Of a stretch of DNA of 64,000 bases, positions 8,163 through 16,650 are shown one piece after another. Made by a program: the position numbers and the translations under genes. Positions within the stretch are counted from its first letter, which is position 1. Each line of letters begins with the position of its first letter. This DNA comes from Gordonia paraffinivorans NBRC 108238. Lineage in GTDB: Bacteria > Actinomycetota > Actinomycetes > Mycobacteriales > Mycobacteriaceae. The stretch is taken from the NCBI RefSeq assembly GCF_000344155.1, contig NZ_BAOQ01000016.1, positions 58,136 to 122,135 on the forward strand. Direction: 5' to 3'. The notes under the pieces are model-generated. The model worked only from the letters and a program-made list of their open reading frames with translations. It was not told the DNA's origin and made no database searches.

Positions 8163-10136
8163 ATGAGCATGGAATCGGTCGCCTGGGACCTGATGTACAA
8201 GTCCTCCACCTCGCCGGACGCCAAACGGCTGCGGGGTGATCGTCGCGCGACCCTGCGGCGGATCGCCGATTTCGCGCGCCCCCATCGCCGGCGCATCGCC
8301 TTCTTCCTCCTGCTCTCGGTGTTCACGGCGGTCCTGACCGTGGTGACGCCGCTGCTGGCCGGTCGCGTCGTCAACCTCATCACCGACGGCGGCTCGGGCG
8401 CCGCGATCGTGTGGATCGCGGTGGCGATCGCCCTCATCGCCGTCGCGGAGGCCGTCACCGGCATCGCGGTCCGATGGCTGTCGTCGAACATCGGCGAGGG
8501 CCTCATCTACGACCTGCGGCGCGCGGTCTTCGACCACGTGCAGCGGATGCCGGTCGCCTTCTTCACCCGGACCCGGACCGGGGCGCTCGTGAGCCGGTTG
8601 AACAACGACGTCATCGGGGCGCAGCGCGCGTTCAGCGACACCTTGTCGGGAGTCGTGTCGAACCTGGTGACCCTCACCCTGACCCTCGGCGTGATGTTCG
8701 CGATCAGCTGGCAGATCACCCTGCTCGCACTGATCCTGCTGCCGGTCTTCGTGATCCCGGCCCGCCGGATGGGACTGCGGATGGCAGGCCTCTCCCGGGA
8801 GGCCGCCGAACACAACGCGCGCATGTCGACTCAGATGACCGAACGGTTCTCGGCGCCCGGCGCCACCCTGGTGAAACTGTTCGGCCGGCCCGACCGGGAA
8901 TCGCGCGAGTTCTCCGAACGCGCGGATCGCGTGCGCGACATCGGTGTTCGCCGCGCGATGCTGGAGGCGTACTTCGTCACCGCGCTGACCCTGGTGTCGG
9001 CGCTCGCCCTGGCGCTGGTCTACGGCCTCGGCGGCTGGCTGGCGGTGAACCAGCACCTGTCGGCCGGTGCGGTCGTCTCGCTCGCCCTGCTGCTCACCCG
9101 CATGTACGCGCCGCTGACCGCCCTGGCGAACGCACGCGTCGAGATCATGAGCGCGCTGGTCAGTTTCGAGCGCGTCTTCGAGGTGCTCGACCTTCCGCCG
9201 CTGATCACCGACGCCCCGGCCGCCCGCCCGGTCCCGGGCACCGAGTCGGGGAAGCCGGTCCCGGTCTCGGTGCGCTTCGACGACGTATCCTTCGCCTACC
9301 CGTCGGCCGACAAGGTCTCGCTCGCCTCTCTGGAGGAGGTCGCACAGCTGGACAACCGCGCGGGAACCACGGTGCTGCACCACGTCGACATCGACGTCCC
9401 GGCGGGAAAGATGGTCGCTCTCGTGGGCAGTTCGGGCGCCGGCAAGTCGACCATCGCCAACCTCGCCACCCGCCTGTACGACGTCGACTCGGGGTCGGTG
9501 CAGCTCGCCGGCGTCGACATCCGCGAGCTGCAGATCGCCTCGGTGCACCGGACCGTCGGCCTCGTCACCCAGGACGGCCATCTCTTCCACGACTCGGTGC
9601 GCGCGAACCTCGCCCTGGCCCGCCCGGATGCCTCCGACGAGGAGATCTGGGACGCGTTGCGCCGAGCCCGGCTCGACGAACTCGTGGCTTCCCTGCCGGA
9701 CGGTCTCGACACCATCGTCGGCGAACGCGGCTACCGCCTGTCCGGCGGCGAGCGCCAGCGCATGACCATCGCGCGGCTGCTGCTGGCCGAGCCGTCGGTG
9801 GTGATCCTCGACGAGGCGACCGCCCATCTCGACTCGACGTCGGAGGCCGCCGTCCAGGAGGCACTGGCCGAGGCGCTCGAGGGACGCACCTCGATCGTCA
9901 TCGCGCACCGGCTCTCCACCATCCGCGCGGCCGACGAGATCGTCGTGCTGGAAGCCGGACGCGTCGTCGAACGCGGCGACCACCAGAGCCTGCTGGCACG
10001 CAACGGGCGTTACGCGGAGCTCTATCGCACGCAGTTCGCGGTCGAGGACGACAACGCCGATGACGCCTTCTCGGCGAACGACCTCGCGGGGGACGACGAC
10101 TCCGAGGACACGGACCGCGACGCGATCGGCGTGTGA
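8163..10136 (+). CDS. ABC exporter, fused membrane and ATPase domains
   Basis: A 657-residue half-transporter that works as a dimer in the plasma membrane. Residues about 35-330 form a six-helix type I exporter membrane domain. The ATPase follows, with Walker A GSSGAGKS near residue 425, signature LSGGERQR near 525, Walker B VVILDEAT near 548, and the H-loop in IVIAHRLSTI near 580. The last 35 residues are very acidic (EDDNADDAFSANDLAGDDDSEDTD). An unusual insertion separates the membrane and ATPase domains (KVSLASLEEVAQLDNRAG). Its promoter carries a SoxR-like box, so induction by redox-active or toxic compounds is plausible and fits a drug or secondary-metabolite exporter. Lipid or peptide export cannot be excluded. 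Confidence 0.9.
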   Translation: MSMESVAWDLMYKSSTSPDAKRLRGDRRATLRRIADFARPHRRRIAFFLLLSVFTAVLTVVTPLLAGRVVNLITDGGSGAAIVWIAVAIALIAVAEAVTGIAVRWLSSNIGEGLIYDLRRAVFDHVQRMPVAFFTRTRTGALVSRLNNDVIGAQRAFSDTLSGVVSNLVTLTLTLGVMFAISWQITLLALILLPVFVIPARRMGLRMAGLSREAAEHNARMSTQMTERFSAPGATLVKLFGRPDRESREFSERADRVRDIGVRRAMLEAYFVTALTLVSALALALVYGLGGWLAVNQHLSAGAVVSLALLLTRMYAPLTALANARVEIMSALVSFERVFEVLDLPPLITDAPAARPVPGTESGKPVPVSVRFDDVSFAYPSADKVSLASLEEVAQLDNRAGTTVLHHVDIDVPAGKMVALVGSSGAGKSTIANLATRLYDVDSGSVQLAGVDIRELQIASVHRTVGLVTQDGHLFHDSVRANLALARPDASDEEIWDALRRARLDELVASLPDGLDTIVGERGYRLSGGERQRMTIARLLLAEPSVVILDEATAHLDSTSEAAVQEALAEALEGRTSIVIAHRLSTIRAADEIVVLEAGRVVERGDHQSLLARNGRYAELYRTQFAVEDDNADDAFSANDLAGDDDSEDTDRDAIGV

Positions 10137-10140
10137 GCCG

Positions 10141-10422
10141 CTACTGCTCGTCCTCGAGGTCGTCGAAGGTGTCGATCAGCCCGCGGCGGGGCCGCTCCGG
10201 CCGATCGGCGCGCTCCATGCGCCGGCGCCGGAACTGCATGACGATCAGCACGATGTTGACCACGATGATGGCGATGCCGACGGCCACCCAGAACCAGCGG
10301 CCGTCACGCCACCAGTCGACGGTCAGCCAACCGAGGCAGACGATGAGGATGGTCGCGCCGACCATGGTCATCGTCGTCGACACTGTCTGCGCGCCGCGGG
10401 CGAAGTCGGGGCCGGTACTCAC
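10141..10422 (-). CDS. Small two-helix membrane protein, unknown function
   Basis: A 93-residue protein with two hydrophobic segments, about residues 16-35 (TMTMVGATILIVCLGWLTV) and 42-63 (FWVAVGIAIIVVNIVLIVM). An arginine-rich stretch (FRRRRMERADRPERPRR) and an acidic tail (DTFDDLEDEQ) follow. By the positive-inside rule the tail should be cytoplasmic. Its stop lies 4 bases from the convergent ABC exporter stop. It follows the DUF202 protein by 50 bases on the same strand and is probably co-transcribed with it. I do not recognise a family. Confidence 0.7.
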   Translation of the reverse strand: MSTGPDFARGAQTVSTTMTMVGATILIVCLGWLTVDWWRDGRWFWVAVGIAIIVVNIVLIVMQFRRRRMERADRPERPRRGLIDTFDDLEDEQ

Positions 10423-10472
10423 GGGAACTCCTGGGGTGGACGGTGGTGGCGGACGATCACGTCTGGACTCGG

Positions 10473-10757
10473 TCAGGCCTGGATGACGACCACGACCGCG
10501 ATCAGGACGGCCACCACCACTATCGCAGTCACGACGTACAGGATCAGGGCCGGGCCCGGCATCGGACCGCCGCGCTCGAGCGCGCGCATCGTGCGCCGCC
10601 AGCGCCAGGCCCCGATCAGCGCGAAGCTGCAGCCGAGTGCGATGAGCAGGAGGCCCAGCATCACGTCGAGGATCTGATGGTCGATCTCCGGGGCCAGGTA
10701 GACGATCGCCACCCCGGCGGCCATGAATCCCAGCGCGGTGCGGATCCAGGCGAGCAT
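10473..10757 (-). CDS. DUF202 (YidH-like) membrane protein; start unclear
   Basis: A small membrane protein with three hydrophobic segments, beginning MLAWIRTALGFMAAGVAIVYLAP from ATG 10757. The family normally starts earlier with RFTLAAERTMLAWIRT. The same frame upstream of this ATG does encode VDARFTLAAER, but it contains no ATG, GTG or TTG back into the end of the esterase gene. Either translation starts at a CTG, or this copy begins at the internal methionine and lacks the usual first helix turn. It lies 76 bases downstream of the esterase stop, on the same strand. The function is unknown. Confidence 0.7.
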   Translation of the reverse strand: MLAWIRTALGFMAAGVAIVYLAPEIDHQILDVMLGLLLIALGCSFALIGAWRWRRTMRALERGGPMPGPALILYVVTAIVVVAVLIAVVVVIQA

Positions 10758-10833
10758 GGTGCGCTCGGCGGCCAGCGTGAACCGGGCGTCGACCGCCCCC
10801 GGAGGCGGCGCGGAGGGCGCCGGCCGTGCCGCG

Positions 10834-11808
10834 TCAGACCGCGCGCTGGTCCTCTCGCTCGTCAGCGTTCCTGCCCTCTCGTATCGCCCGCTTCGCGAAG
10901 TCGGCGGTCGCCTCGATCGCGTGGATGGTCTCCGGGTGACGCGTGTTCAGCACCGGAAACGCATGCACCTGCCAAGCGTAACTGTGGGCGACCGCCTCGA
11001 CGCCGGCCTCGTCGAGCTGCTCGACGAACTCGAAGGCGTCGGGTTCGAGCATCTCGGACTCGGCGGTGACCACCGCGGTCGGCGGGAAGATGGTGGGGTC
11101 GAGATCGGCGATCCGGCGCGCGCCGGTGACCGGCATCGGACCCCTGTCGAACAGCGGCGTCAGCCGCGCGAGCTTGTCCTTGGGGATGTAGGCGTCGTGC
11201 TCGCTGGTCCGTTCCGGGTTGGTGCCCAGGTCGAGGTCGAGCAGCGGGGAGAAGCCCAGGTAGGCCACGGGCGCGGGAAGCCCTCGCTCGGCGGCCGCCT
11301 CGATGACCTTCGCGGCGAGGAACCCGCCCGCCGAATCCCCGGCGACGACCACACGTCGATAGCCGCGTTCGGTGACGAGTTCGACGTAGGCGTCGATGGT
11401 GTCCGACACCGAGGTCCCCACGCCCACGTCCGGGAGCTGGCGGTACTCGAACGCGAACACCGGGATCTCACAGGCCTTCGCCAGACGCGCGGCGATCGAA
11501 CGGTGCGTGCCGAGTCCGCACATCACGAAGGCACCGCCGTGGAGGTAGAGCATCGCGGTGTCGCTGTCCCGGCGGGACGGACCGGCGGGCACGATCATCT
11601 CGGTCGGACGCCCCGCGAGGGTCAGCTGTTCGCGGACGACGCCGCGCGGCTTGGGGCCGATCGCGACGATCTGGTCGATGACGAACAGACTGCCGAGGCC
11701 GGCCTTGCTGATCGGCCACAGCGACATGGCGGGCTTGAGCAGCAACCGCGATCCGAGCCAGAGCGGGAACGACAGGAGACTCGGCCGCCGGTGATGGACG
11801 ATGGGCAT
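10834..11808 (-). CDS. Alpha/beta hydrolase, hormone-sensitive lipase (HSL) family esterase
   Basis: A 324-residue esterase. It shows the HSL oxyanion motif in LYLHGGAFVMCG (about residue 90), the nucleophile elbow GDSAGG (about 155), and plausible catalytic acid and histidine near the C-terminus (TAESEMLEPDAF and QVHAFPV). These enzymes hydrolyse short- to medium-chain acyl esters. The start at ATG 11808 has AGGAGGAATCCC in front. It is divergent from the large Pls-like synthetase and leads the unit containing the DUF202 protein and the small membrane protein. The hydrophobic N-terminus (LLSFPLWLGSRLLLKPAMSLW) may attach it to the membrane. Confidence 0.88.
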   Translation of the reverse strand: MPIVHHRRPSLLSFPLWLGSRLLLKPAMSLWPISKAGLGSLFVIDQIVAIGPKPRGVVREQLTLAGRPTEMIVPAGPSRRDSDTAMLYLHGGAFVMCGLGTHRSIAARLAKACEIPVFAFEYRQLPDVGVGTSVSDTIDAYVELVTERGYRRVVVAGDSAGGFLAAKVIEAAAERGLPAPVAYLGFSPLLDLDLGTNPERTSEHDAYIPKDKLARLTPLFDRGPMPVTGARRIADLDPTIFPPTAVVTAESEMLEPDAFEFVEQLDEAGVEAVAHSYAWQVHAFPVLNTRHPETIHAIEATADFAKRAIREGRNADEREDQRAV

Positions 11809-11965
11809 GGGATTCCTCCTGGTCTCCGCCGAAGCTACACCCCGGCACCCATGAATAACCGGTAAACGGATTGCAAAACCTGCAGCCGGTCGACGCCGAG
11901 TGTGTTCGGCCTGCTCCGGTGGCCGCTATATTCTCGAAGCCGTGACGAGACGGTGGGTGTGACGC

Positions 11966-14900
11966 GTGCGGATCCCCCCTCGATTCCTGCTGTCGGCTCA
12001 GGCCGACGAGCCGCGCACCCTGTGCGACATCCTCCTCGCGACCGCCGAGGCACACCCGGACGCCGCCGCCGTCGACGACGGCGAGGTGGTCCTCTCCTAC
12101 AGCCAGCTGCTCGCGCTGATCCGACGGACGACAACCCGCCTGGCCGCCGTCGGCGTCGGTCACGGCAGCCGCGTCGGGATACGCATGCCGTCCGGCTCGC
12201 ACGGCCTCTACGTCACCATCCTCGCGACGCTCTTCGCCGGGGCCGCCTACGTCCCCGTCGACGCCGACGACCCCGACGAGCGTGCCGAACTGGTCTTCGG
12301 CGAGGCGGGCGTCGACGCGATCGTCGATGCCGACGGCCCGCGCGCGGTGACGACCTCCGCGGTCCCGGGCACGCCGGCGCGCCCCGCCCCCGACGACGAT
12401 GCGTGGATCATCTTCACCTCCGGCTCCACCGGCACCCCGAAGGGCGTCGCGGTCACGCACCGCAACGCGGCCGCCTTCGTCGACGCCGAGGCAGACCTGT
12501 TCCTGCGCGAACAGCCGATCGGCCCGGGCGACCGCGTCCTCGCGGGCCTCTCGGTCGCCTTCGACGCATCCTGCGAGGAGATGTGGCTGGCCTGGCGGAA
12601 CGGGGCCTGCCTGGTCCCCGCGCCGCGGTCGCTGGTGCGCAGCGGAGTGGACCTCGGCCCGTGGCTCGTGGCCCGGGACATCACCGTCGTCTCGACCGTC
12701 CCGACCCTCGCCTCGCTGTGGCCGCCGGAGGCCCTGGAAGCGGTGCGCCTGCTGATCTTCGGCGGCGAGGCGTGCCCGCCCGAGCTCGCCGACCGGCTCG
12801 CGGTGCCCGGGCGCGAGGTGTGGAACACCTACGGCCCCACCGAGGCGACGGTCGTCGCCTGCGCTGCACCCCTGGGCGGGGACGGCCCGGTGCGTATCGG
12901 GTTGCCTCTGCGCGGTTGGGATCTCGCCGTCGTCGACGCCGACGGCAACCCGGTGGCCGAGGGCGAGGTCGGCGAACTGGTGATCGGCGGCGTCGGCCTG
13001 GCCCGGTACCTGGACCCGGCCAAGGACGCCGAGAAGTACGCCCCCATGCCGACGCTGGGATGGGAACGCGCTTATCGCAGCGGCGATCTCGTGAAGCTCG
13101 ACCCGGACGGACTCGTCTTCGTGGGCCGGGCCGACGACCAGGTGAAGGTGGGCGGGCGGCGCATCGAGCTCGGCGAGATCGACAGCGCGCTCCAACACCT
13201 GCCCGGCGTCAGCGGCGCAGCGGCCGCGGTACGCAGATCCGCTGCCGGCAACAGCCTGCTCGTCGGCTATCTGGTCTCCGCGGATCCCGACTTCGACGTC
13301 TCGGCGGCCCACGCCGAGCTCACCCGGCACCTGCCCGCCGCGATGGTGCCGACCCTCGCGCTGGTCGACGAACTGCCCACGCGCACTTCGGGGAAGGTCG
13401 ACCGCGATGCGTTGCCGTGGCCCCTGCCGGGCAGCAGCGGACCGGTCGACGACGATGTGGAACTCGGCGAGACCGAGCTGTGGCTGGCCGGACTGTGGAC
13501 CGATGTCCTCGGCGTGCGCGTCGCGCATCCCGACGCCGACTTCTTCGCCGAGGGCGGGGGTTCGCTCGCCGCGGCCCAGCTGGTGACCGCGATCCGCGAG
13601 CGGCATCCCGACGTCTCCGTCGCCGACCTCTACGACCACCCGCGCCTGGGATCGATGGCCGAGATGCTCGACGCGCGCACGCCGACCACCAACGTCCGGG
13701 AGCGGCGGGTCTCGCCCACCCCGCGCGCCGCCGGCATCGCACAACTCGCGCTCTCCGTGCCGCTGACGACCCTGACAGGCCTGCAGTGGGCGACCTGGCT
13801 CGGCATCGTGAACAACGTCGCCGGCGCGGTCGCCGAGCGCCTCGACCGCCGGATTCCGTGGCTGGTCGAGGTGGACTGGTGGATTCTGTTGCTCGCGTTC
13901 CTGCTCTTCATCACCCCGCCGGGCCGGATGTGCGTCGCCGCCCTGGGCTCCCGCCTGCTCCTGCGGGGCCTGATGCCCGGGGAGTATCCGCGGGGCGGAC
14001 GTGTGCATGTTCGGCTGTGGGTCGCCGAACGCCTCCTGGACGCCAGCGGTGCGGCCAACCTGTCCGGGGCGCCCTGGATGATCTACCTCGCCCGCGCGCT
14101 CGGGGCGCGGATCGGCCGGGGCGTCGACCTGCACTCGATCCCGCCCGTCACCGGGATGCTGACCGTCGGCGACGGCGCGTCCATCGAACCCGAGGTCGAT
14201 CTCGCCGGATGGTGGATCGACGGCGACACCGTCCACATCGGCGAGATCGCGGTGAAACGCGGCGCCACGATCGGCGCGCGCTCGACGCTGATGCCGGGGG
14301 CGGTCGTCGGGCGGGATGCCGTGGTGGCGCCCGGTTCCGCGGTGTTCGGCCGGGTGAAGGCCCGGCAGCACTGGGCCGGTTCCCCGGCGGTGAAGGCCGG
14401 GAAGGCGCAACGGCCATGGCCGGCACACCGCCCGCCGCGGGCACGCCACTGGGTCCCGGTGTACGGGGCGTCGTCGCTGGCCCTGGCCGCGATCCCTCTG
14501 GTCTCCCTCGGAGCGGGCCTGGCGGTGATGGGTTCGTGGGCGATCTCCGCGGACACCCTGGGCGGCGCCGCAGTGCGCGCGCTCGCGCTGCTGCCCGCCG
14601 CGACGCTGACGAGTCTCGCGGTGTTCGCCGCGATCACCGTCGTGCTGGTGCGTCTCGCATCGCTCGGGCTGTCGACCGGGTACCACCCGGTCCGCTCGCG
14701 CGTCGGCTGGCAGGTCTGGCTGACCGAGCGTCTCCTCGACTCTGCCCGCACCTATCTGTTCCCGCTCTACGCGAGCCTGCTGACGCCGCTGTGGTTCCGC
14801 GTCCTGGGCGCGAGAGTCGGTGTCGGGACCGAGATCTCGACCGCACTGGTCCTGCCCCGTTTCACCACGATCGGCGACGGCGCGTTCCTCGCCGACGACA

Positions 14901-15829
14901 CCATGGTCGCGTCGTACGAGCTCGGCGGCGGGTGGATGCATGTCGACGAGGCGAAGATCGGCAAGCGGTCGTTCCTGGGGAACTCGGGCATGACCGGGCC
15001 GGGCCGGAAGGTGCCCAAGAACGGTCTGGTCGCGGTGCTCTCGGCGACGCCGTCGAGGGCGAAGTCGGGCTCGAGCTGGCTGGGCAGCCCACCCGTCCGC
15101 CTGCGCCGCACCGCGGCCGAGGTCGACACCTCGCGCACATTCGACCCGCCCGCCCGGCTGAAGGTGGCGCGGGCGGTCATCGAGACCCTGCGGCTGATCC
15201 CGGTGATGGTGTCGTTCGGGATCGGCGTCGCGACCCTGTTCACGCTGCAACTGCTCGCACTCCACGTCCACGTCGCCGTCGCCGCGGTGCTGAGCGGGAT
15301 CGTCCTGCTGGCGGCGGGCGCGGTGGCCTGTTGCGCCGCCGCGGCCGCGAAATGGCTTGTCGTCGGCCGCATCAGGGTCGGCGAGCATCCGCTGTGGTCG
15401 TCCTTCGTCTGGCGCAACGAGCTGTCGGACGCCTTCGTGGAGACGGTCGCCGCGCCGTGGTTCGCCAACGCCGCGACCGGCACCCCGATCCTCAACCTGT
15501 GGCTGCGGATGCTCGGCGCCCGGATCGGCCGCGGCGTCTGGTGCGAGACCTACTGGCTGCCCGAGGCCGACCTCGTCGAGCTCGGCGACGGCGCGACCGT
15601 GGCTCGCGGCTGCGTCGTGCAGACCCACCTGTTCCACGACCGGGTCATGGCGATCGACCGGGTGACCCTGGGCCCCGGGGCGACGCTTGGGCCCCACTGC
15701 GTGGCGCTCCCGGCCTCGGGACTGGGCGAATCCGCGACGGTCGGTCCGGCGTCGCTCGTCATGCGCGGCGACGTGGTGCCCGCGCACACACGCTGGCAGG
15801 GCAATCCGATCGCGCCCTGGGCGGAGTGA
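11966..15829 (+). CDS. Pls/PosA-type membrane-bound single-module nonribosomal peptide synthetase
   Basis: A 1287-residue protein with the architecture of epsilon-poly-L-lysine synthetase: adenylation domain, thiolation domain, then three pairs of membrane helices alternating with three soluble hexapeptide-fold domains, and no thioesterase. The adenylation domain (about 20-500) has FTSGSTGTPKGV, YGPTEAT, the YRSGDLV motif, and RTSGKVDRDALP with the A10 lysine. The thiolation serine is Ser533 in FFAEGGGSLAAAQL. Helix pairs lie near 590-660, 830-900 and 1070-1140. Aligning from memory to GrsA gives a specificity code D-A-E-S-L-F-T-V-V-K. The leading D-A-E-S equals a lysine-activating code I remember from bacitracin synthetase, and the acidic third position suits a cationic side chain. 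The start is GTG 11966, with TATATT at 11927-11932 as possible -10. The product is probably a homopolymer or short chain of a basic amino acid made at the membrane, but this is inferred. Confidence 0.88.
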   Translation: MRIPPRFLLSAQADEPRTLCDILLATAEAHPDAAAVDDGEVVLSYSQLLALIRRTTTRLAAVGVGHGSRVGIRMPSGSHGLYVTILATLFAGAAYVPVDADDPDERAELVFGEAGVDAIVDADGPRAVTTSAVPGTPARPAPDDDAWIIFTSGSTGTPKGVAVTHRNAAAFVDAEADLFLREQPIGPGDRVLAGLSVAFDASCEEMWLAWRNGACLVPAPRSLVRSGVDLGPWLVARDITVVSTVPTLASLWPPEALEAVRLLIFGGEACPPELADRLAVPGREVWNTYGPTEATVVACAAPLGGDGPVRIGLPLRGWDLAVVDADGNPVAEGEVGELVIGGVGLARYLDPAKDAEKYAPMPTLGWERAYRSGDLVKLDPDGLVFVGRADDQVKVGGRRIELGEIDSALQHLPGVSGAAAAVRRSAAGNSLLVGYLVSADPDFDVSAAHAELTRHLPAAMVPTLALVDELPTRTSGKVDRDALPWPLPGSSGPVDDDVELGETELWLAGLWTDVLGVRVAHPDADFFAEGGGSLAAAQLVTAIRERHPDVSVADLYDHPRLGSMAEMLDARTPTTNVRERRVSPTPRAAGIAQLALSVPLTTLTGLQWATWLGIVNNVAGAVAERLDRRIPWLVEVDWWILLLAFLLFITPPGRMCVAALGSRLLLRGLMPGEYPRGGRVHVRLWVAERLLDASGAANLSGAPWMIYLARALGARIGRGVDLHSIPPVTGMLTVGDGASIEPEVDLAGWWIDGDTVHIGEIAVKRGATIGARSTLMPGAVVGRDAVVAPGSAVFGRVKARQHWAGSPAVKAGKAQRPWPAHRPPRARHWVPVYGASSLALAAIPLVSLGAGLAVMGSWAISADTLGGAAVRALALLPAATLTSLAVFAAITVVLVRLASLGLSTGYHPVRSRVGWQVWLTERLLDSARTYLFPLYASLLTPLWFRVLGARVGVGTEISTALVLPRFTTIGDGAFLADDTMVASYELGGGWMHVDEAKIGKRSFLGNSGMTGPGRKVPKNGLVAVLSATPSRAKSGSSWLGSPPVRLRRTAAEVDTSRTFDPPARLKVARAVIETLRLIPVMVSFGIGVATLFTLQLLALHVHVAVAAVLSGIVLLAAGAVACCAAAAAKWLVVGRIRVGEHPLWSSFVWRNELSDAFVETVAAPWFANAATGTPILNLWLRMLGARIGRGVWCETYWLPEADLVELGDGATVARGCVVQTHLFHDRVMAIDRVTLGPGATLGPHCVALPASGLGESATVGPASLVMRGDVVPAHTRWQGNPIAPWAE

Positions 15830-15902
15830 GACCCGGCACTGCACCCGACGCGACGCCGTCAGGGTGTCCGCCGCAGGCGGAACCCACCCGTGCGCGCGAA
15901 AA

Positions 15903-15933
15903 GGGCCTGGTGAGAATCATTCTCACCAGACCC
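15903..15933. terminator. Bidirectional terminator hairpin between convergent genes
   Basis: A 31-base near-perfect palindrome (one mismatch) lies between the stops of the Pls-like synthetase and the HdeD-like gene. Its core, TGAGAATCATTCTCA, also resembles a 7-1-7 Fur/Zur-type site. Its position between converging 3' ends makes a terminator the simpler reading. Confidence 0.6.
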
Positions 15934-15980
15934 TCTCGTGGCCGGCTACCCGGATTGCCGCGGCGACGCAGCGGCCGCGA

Positions 15981-16562
15981 TCAGGCGGCCGGCGCCGCCG
16001 GGCCCTCGACCTTCTTGGGCAGCGTGAGCAGCGTCGCGATGGAGATCGCGACCAGCATGATGCCGCCGACCCAGGTGAGGACCTCGAGCGAGAACACCGG
16101 AAGGATGAGCATCACGATGCCGGCGATGACCGAGACGATGCCCGACAGGATCAGGTACCAGGTGGGGCTGTGGCCGGACTTGGTGATCGCGGCGTAGAGG
16201 TCGGAGAAGCCCTGGAAGATCCAGCCGATGCCGATGAACACGGCGAGCAGCCAGAGGGCGTCGCCCGGGCTGAACAGCGCGATCACACCGGCGACCAGGA
16301 TGATCAGGCCGATGATGCCCAGGAGCACGCGTGTGCCGGTCCCCAGGAACGACGCCGCGAACGCCTGGTAGACGCGGAAGACGCCGGTGATGATCAGCGA
16401 GATGGCGAACAGGATCGCCACGACGAGGATCGTCGGCCCCGGCCAGACGATCGCGACGATGCCCAGGACGATGCCCACGATCGAGGTGACGATCAGGGAA
16501 GTCCGTAGCGCGCCGATCATCTCGTCGGGGAAGAACTTGTTGTACGCCGTCGCGAAAGTCAT
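15981..16562 (-). CDS. HdeD-like (DUF308) integral membrane protein
   Basis: A 193-residue membrane protein with about six hydrophobic helices in three similar pairs. Characteristic DUF308 stretches include SIVGIVLGIVAIVWPGPTIL, LGIIGLIILVAGVIALFSPGDA and LSGIVSVIAGIVMLILP. The start ATG 16562 opens MTFATAYNKFFPDEM. The family includes the E. coli acid-resistance protein HdeD, but most actinobacterial members have no known role. It is convergent with the Pls-like gene across a hairpin and divergent from the thioesterase, 88 bases away. Confidence 0.8.
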   Translation of the reverse strand: MTFATAYNKFFPDEMIGALRTSLIVTSIVGIVLGIVAIVWPGPTILVVAILFAISLIITGVFRVYQAFAASFLGTGTRVLLGIIGLIILVAGVIALFSPGDALWLLAVFIGIGWIFQGFSDLYAAITKSGHSPTWYLILSGIVSVIAGIVMLILPVFSLEVLTWVGGIMLVAISIATLLTLPKKVEGPAAPAA

Positions 16563-16650
16563 GGTCGAAGCGTATCCCGCAGTCGGTCCGATGACGCCGA
16601 TCAAGGGGGTGCATGGCACAAACTGGGCCCCGGCCCGGTAGTAAAGAACG

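Noticed and set aside
11468..15844. A 1458-residue open frame antisense to the Pls-like gene.
   Set aside because: Its composition is typical of antisense reading in high-GC DNA (Arg/Gly/Asp/His-rich, no domain), while the plus strand encodes clear NRPS motifs.
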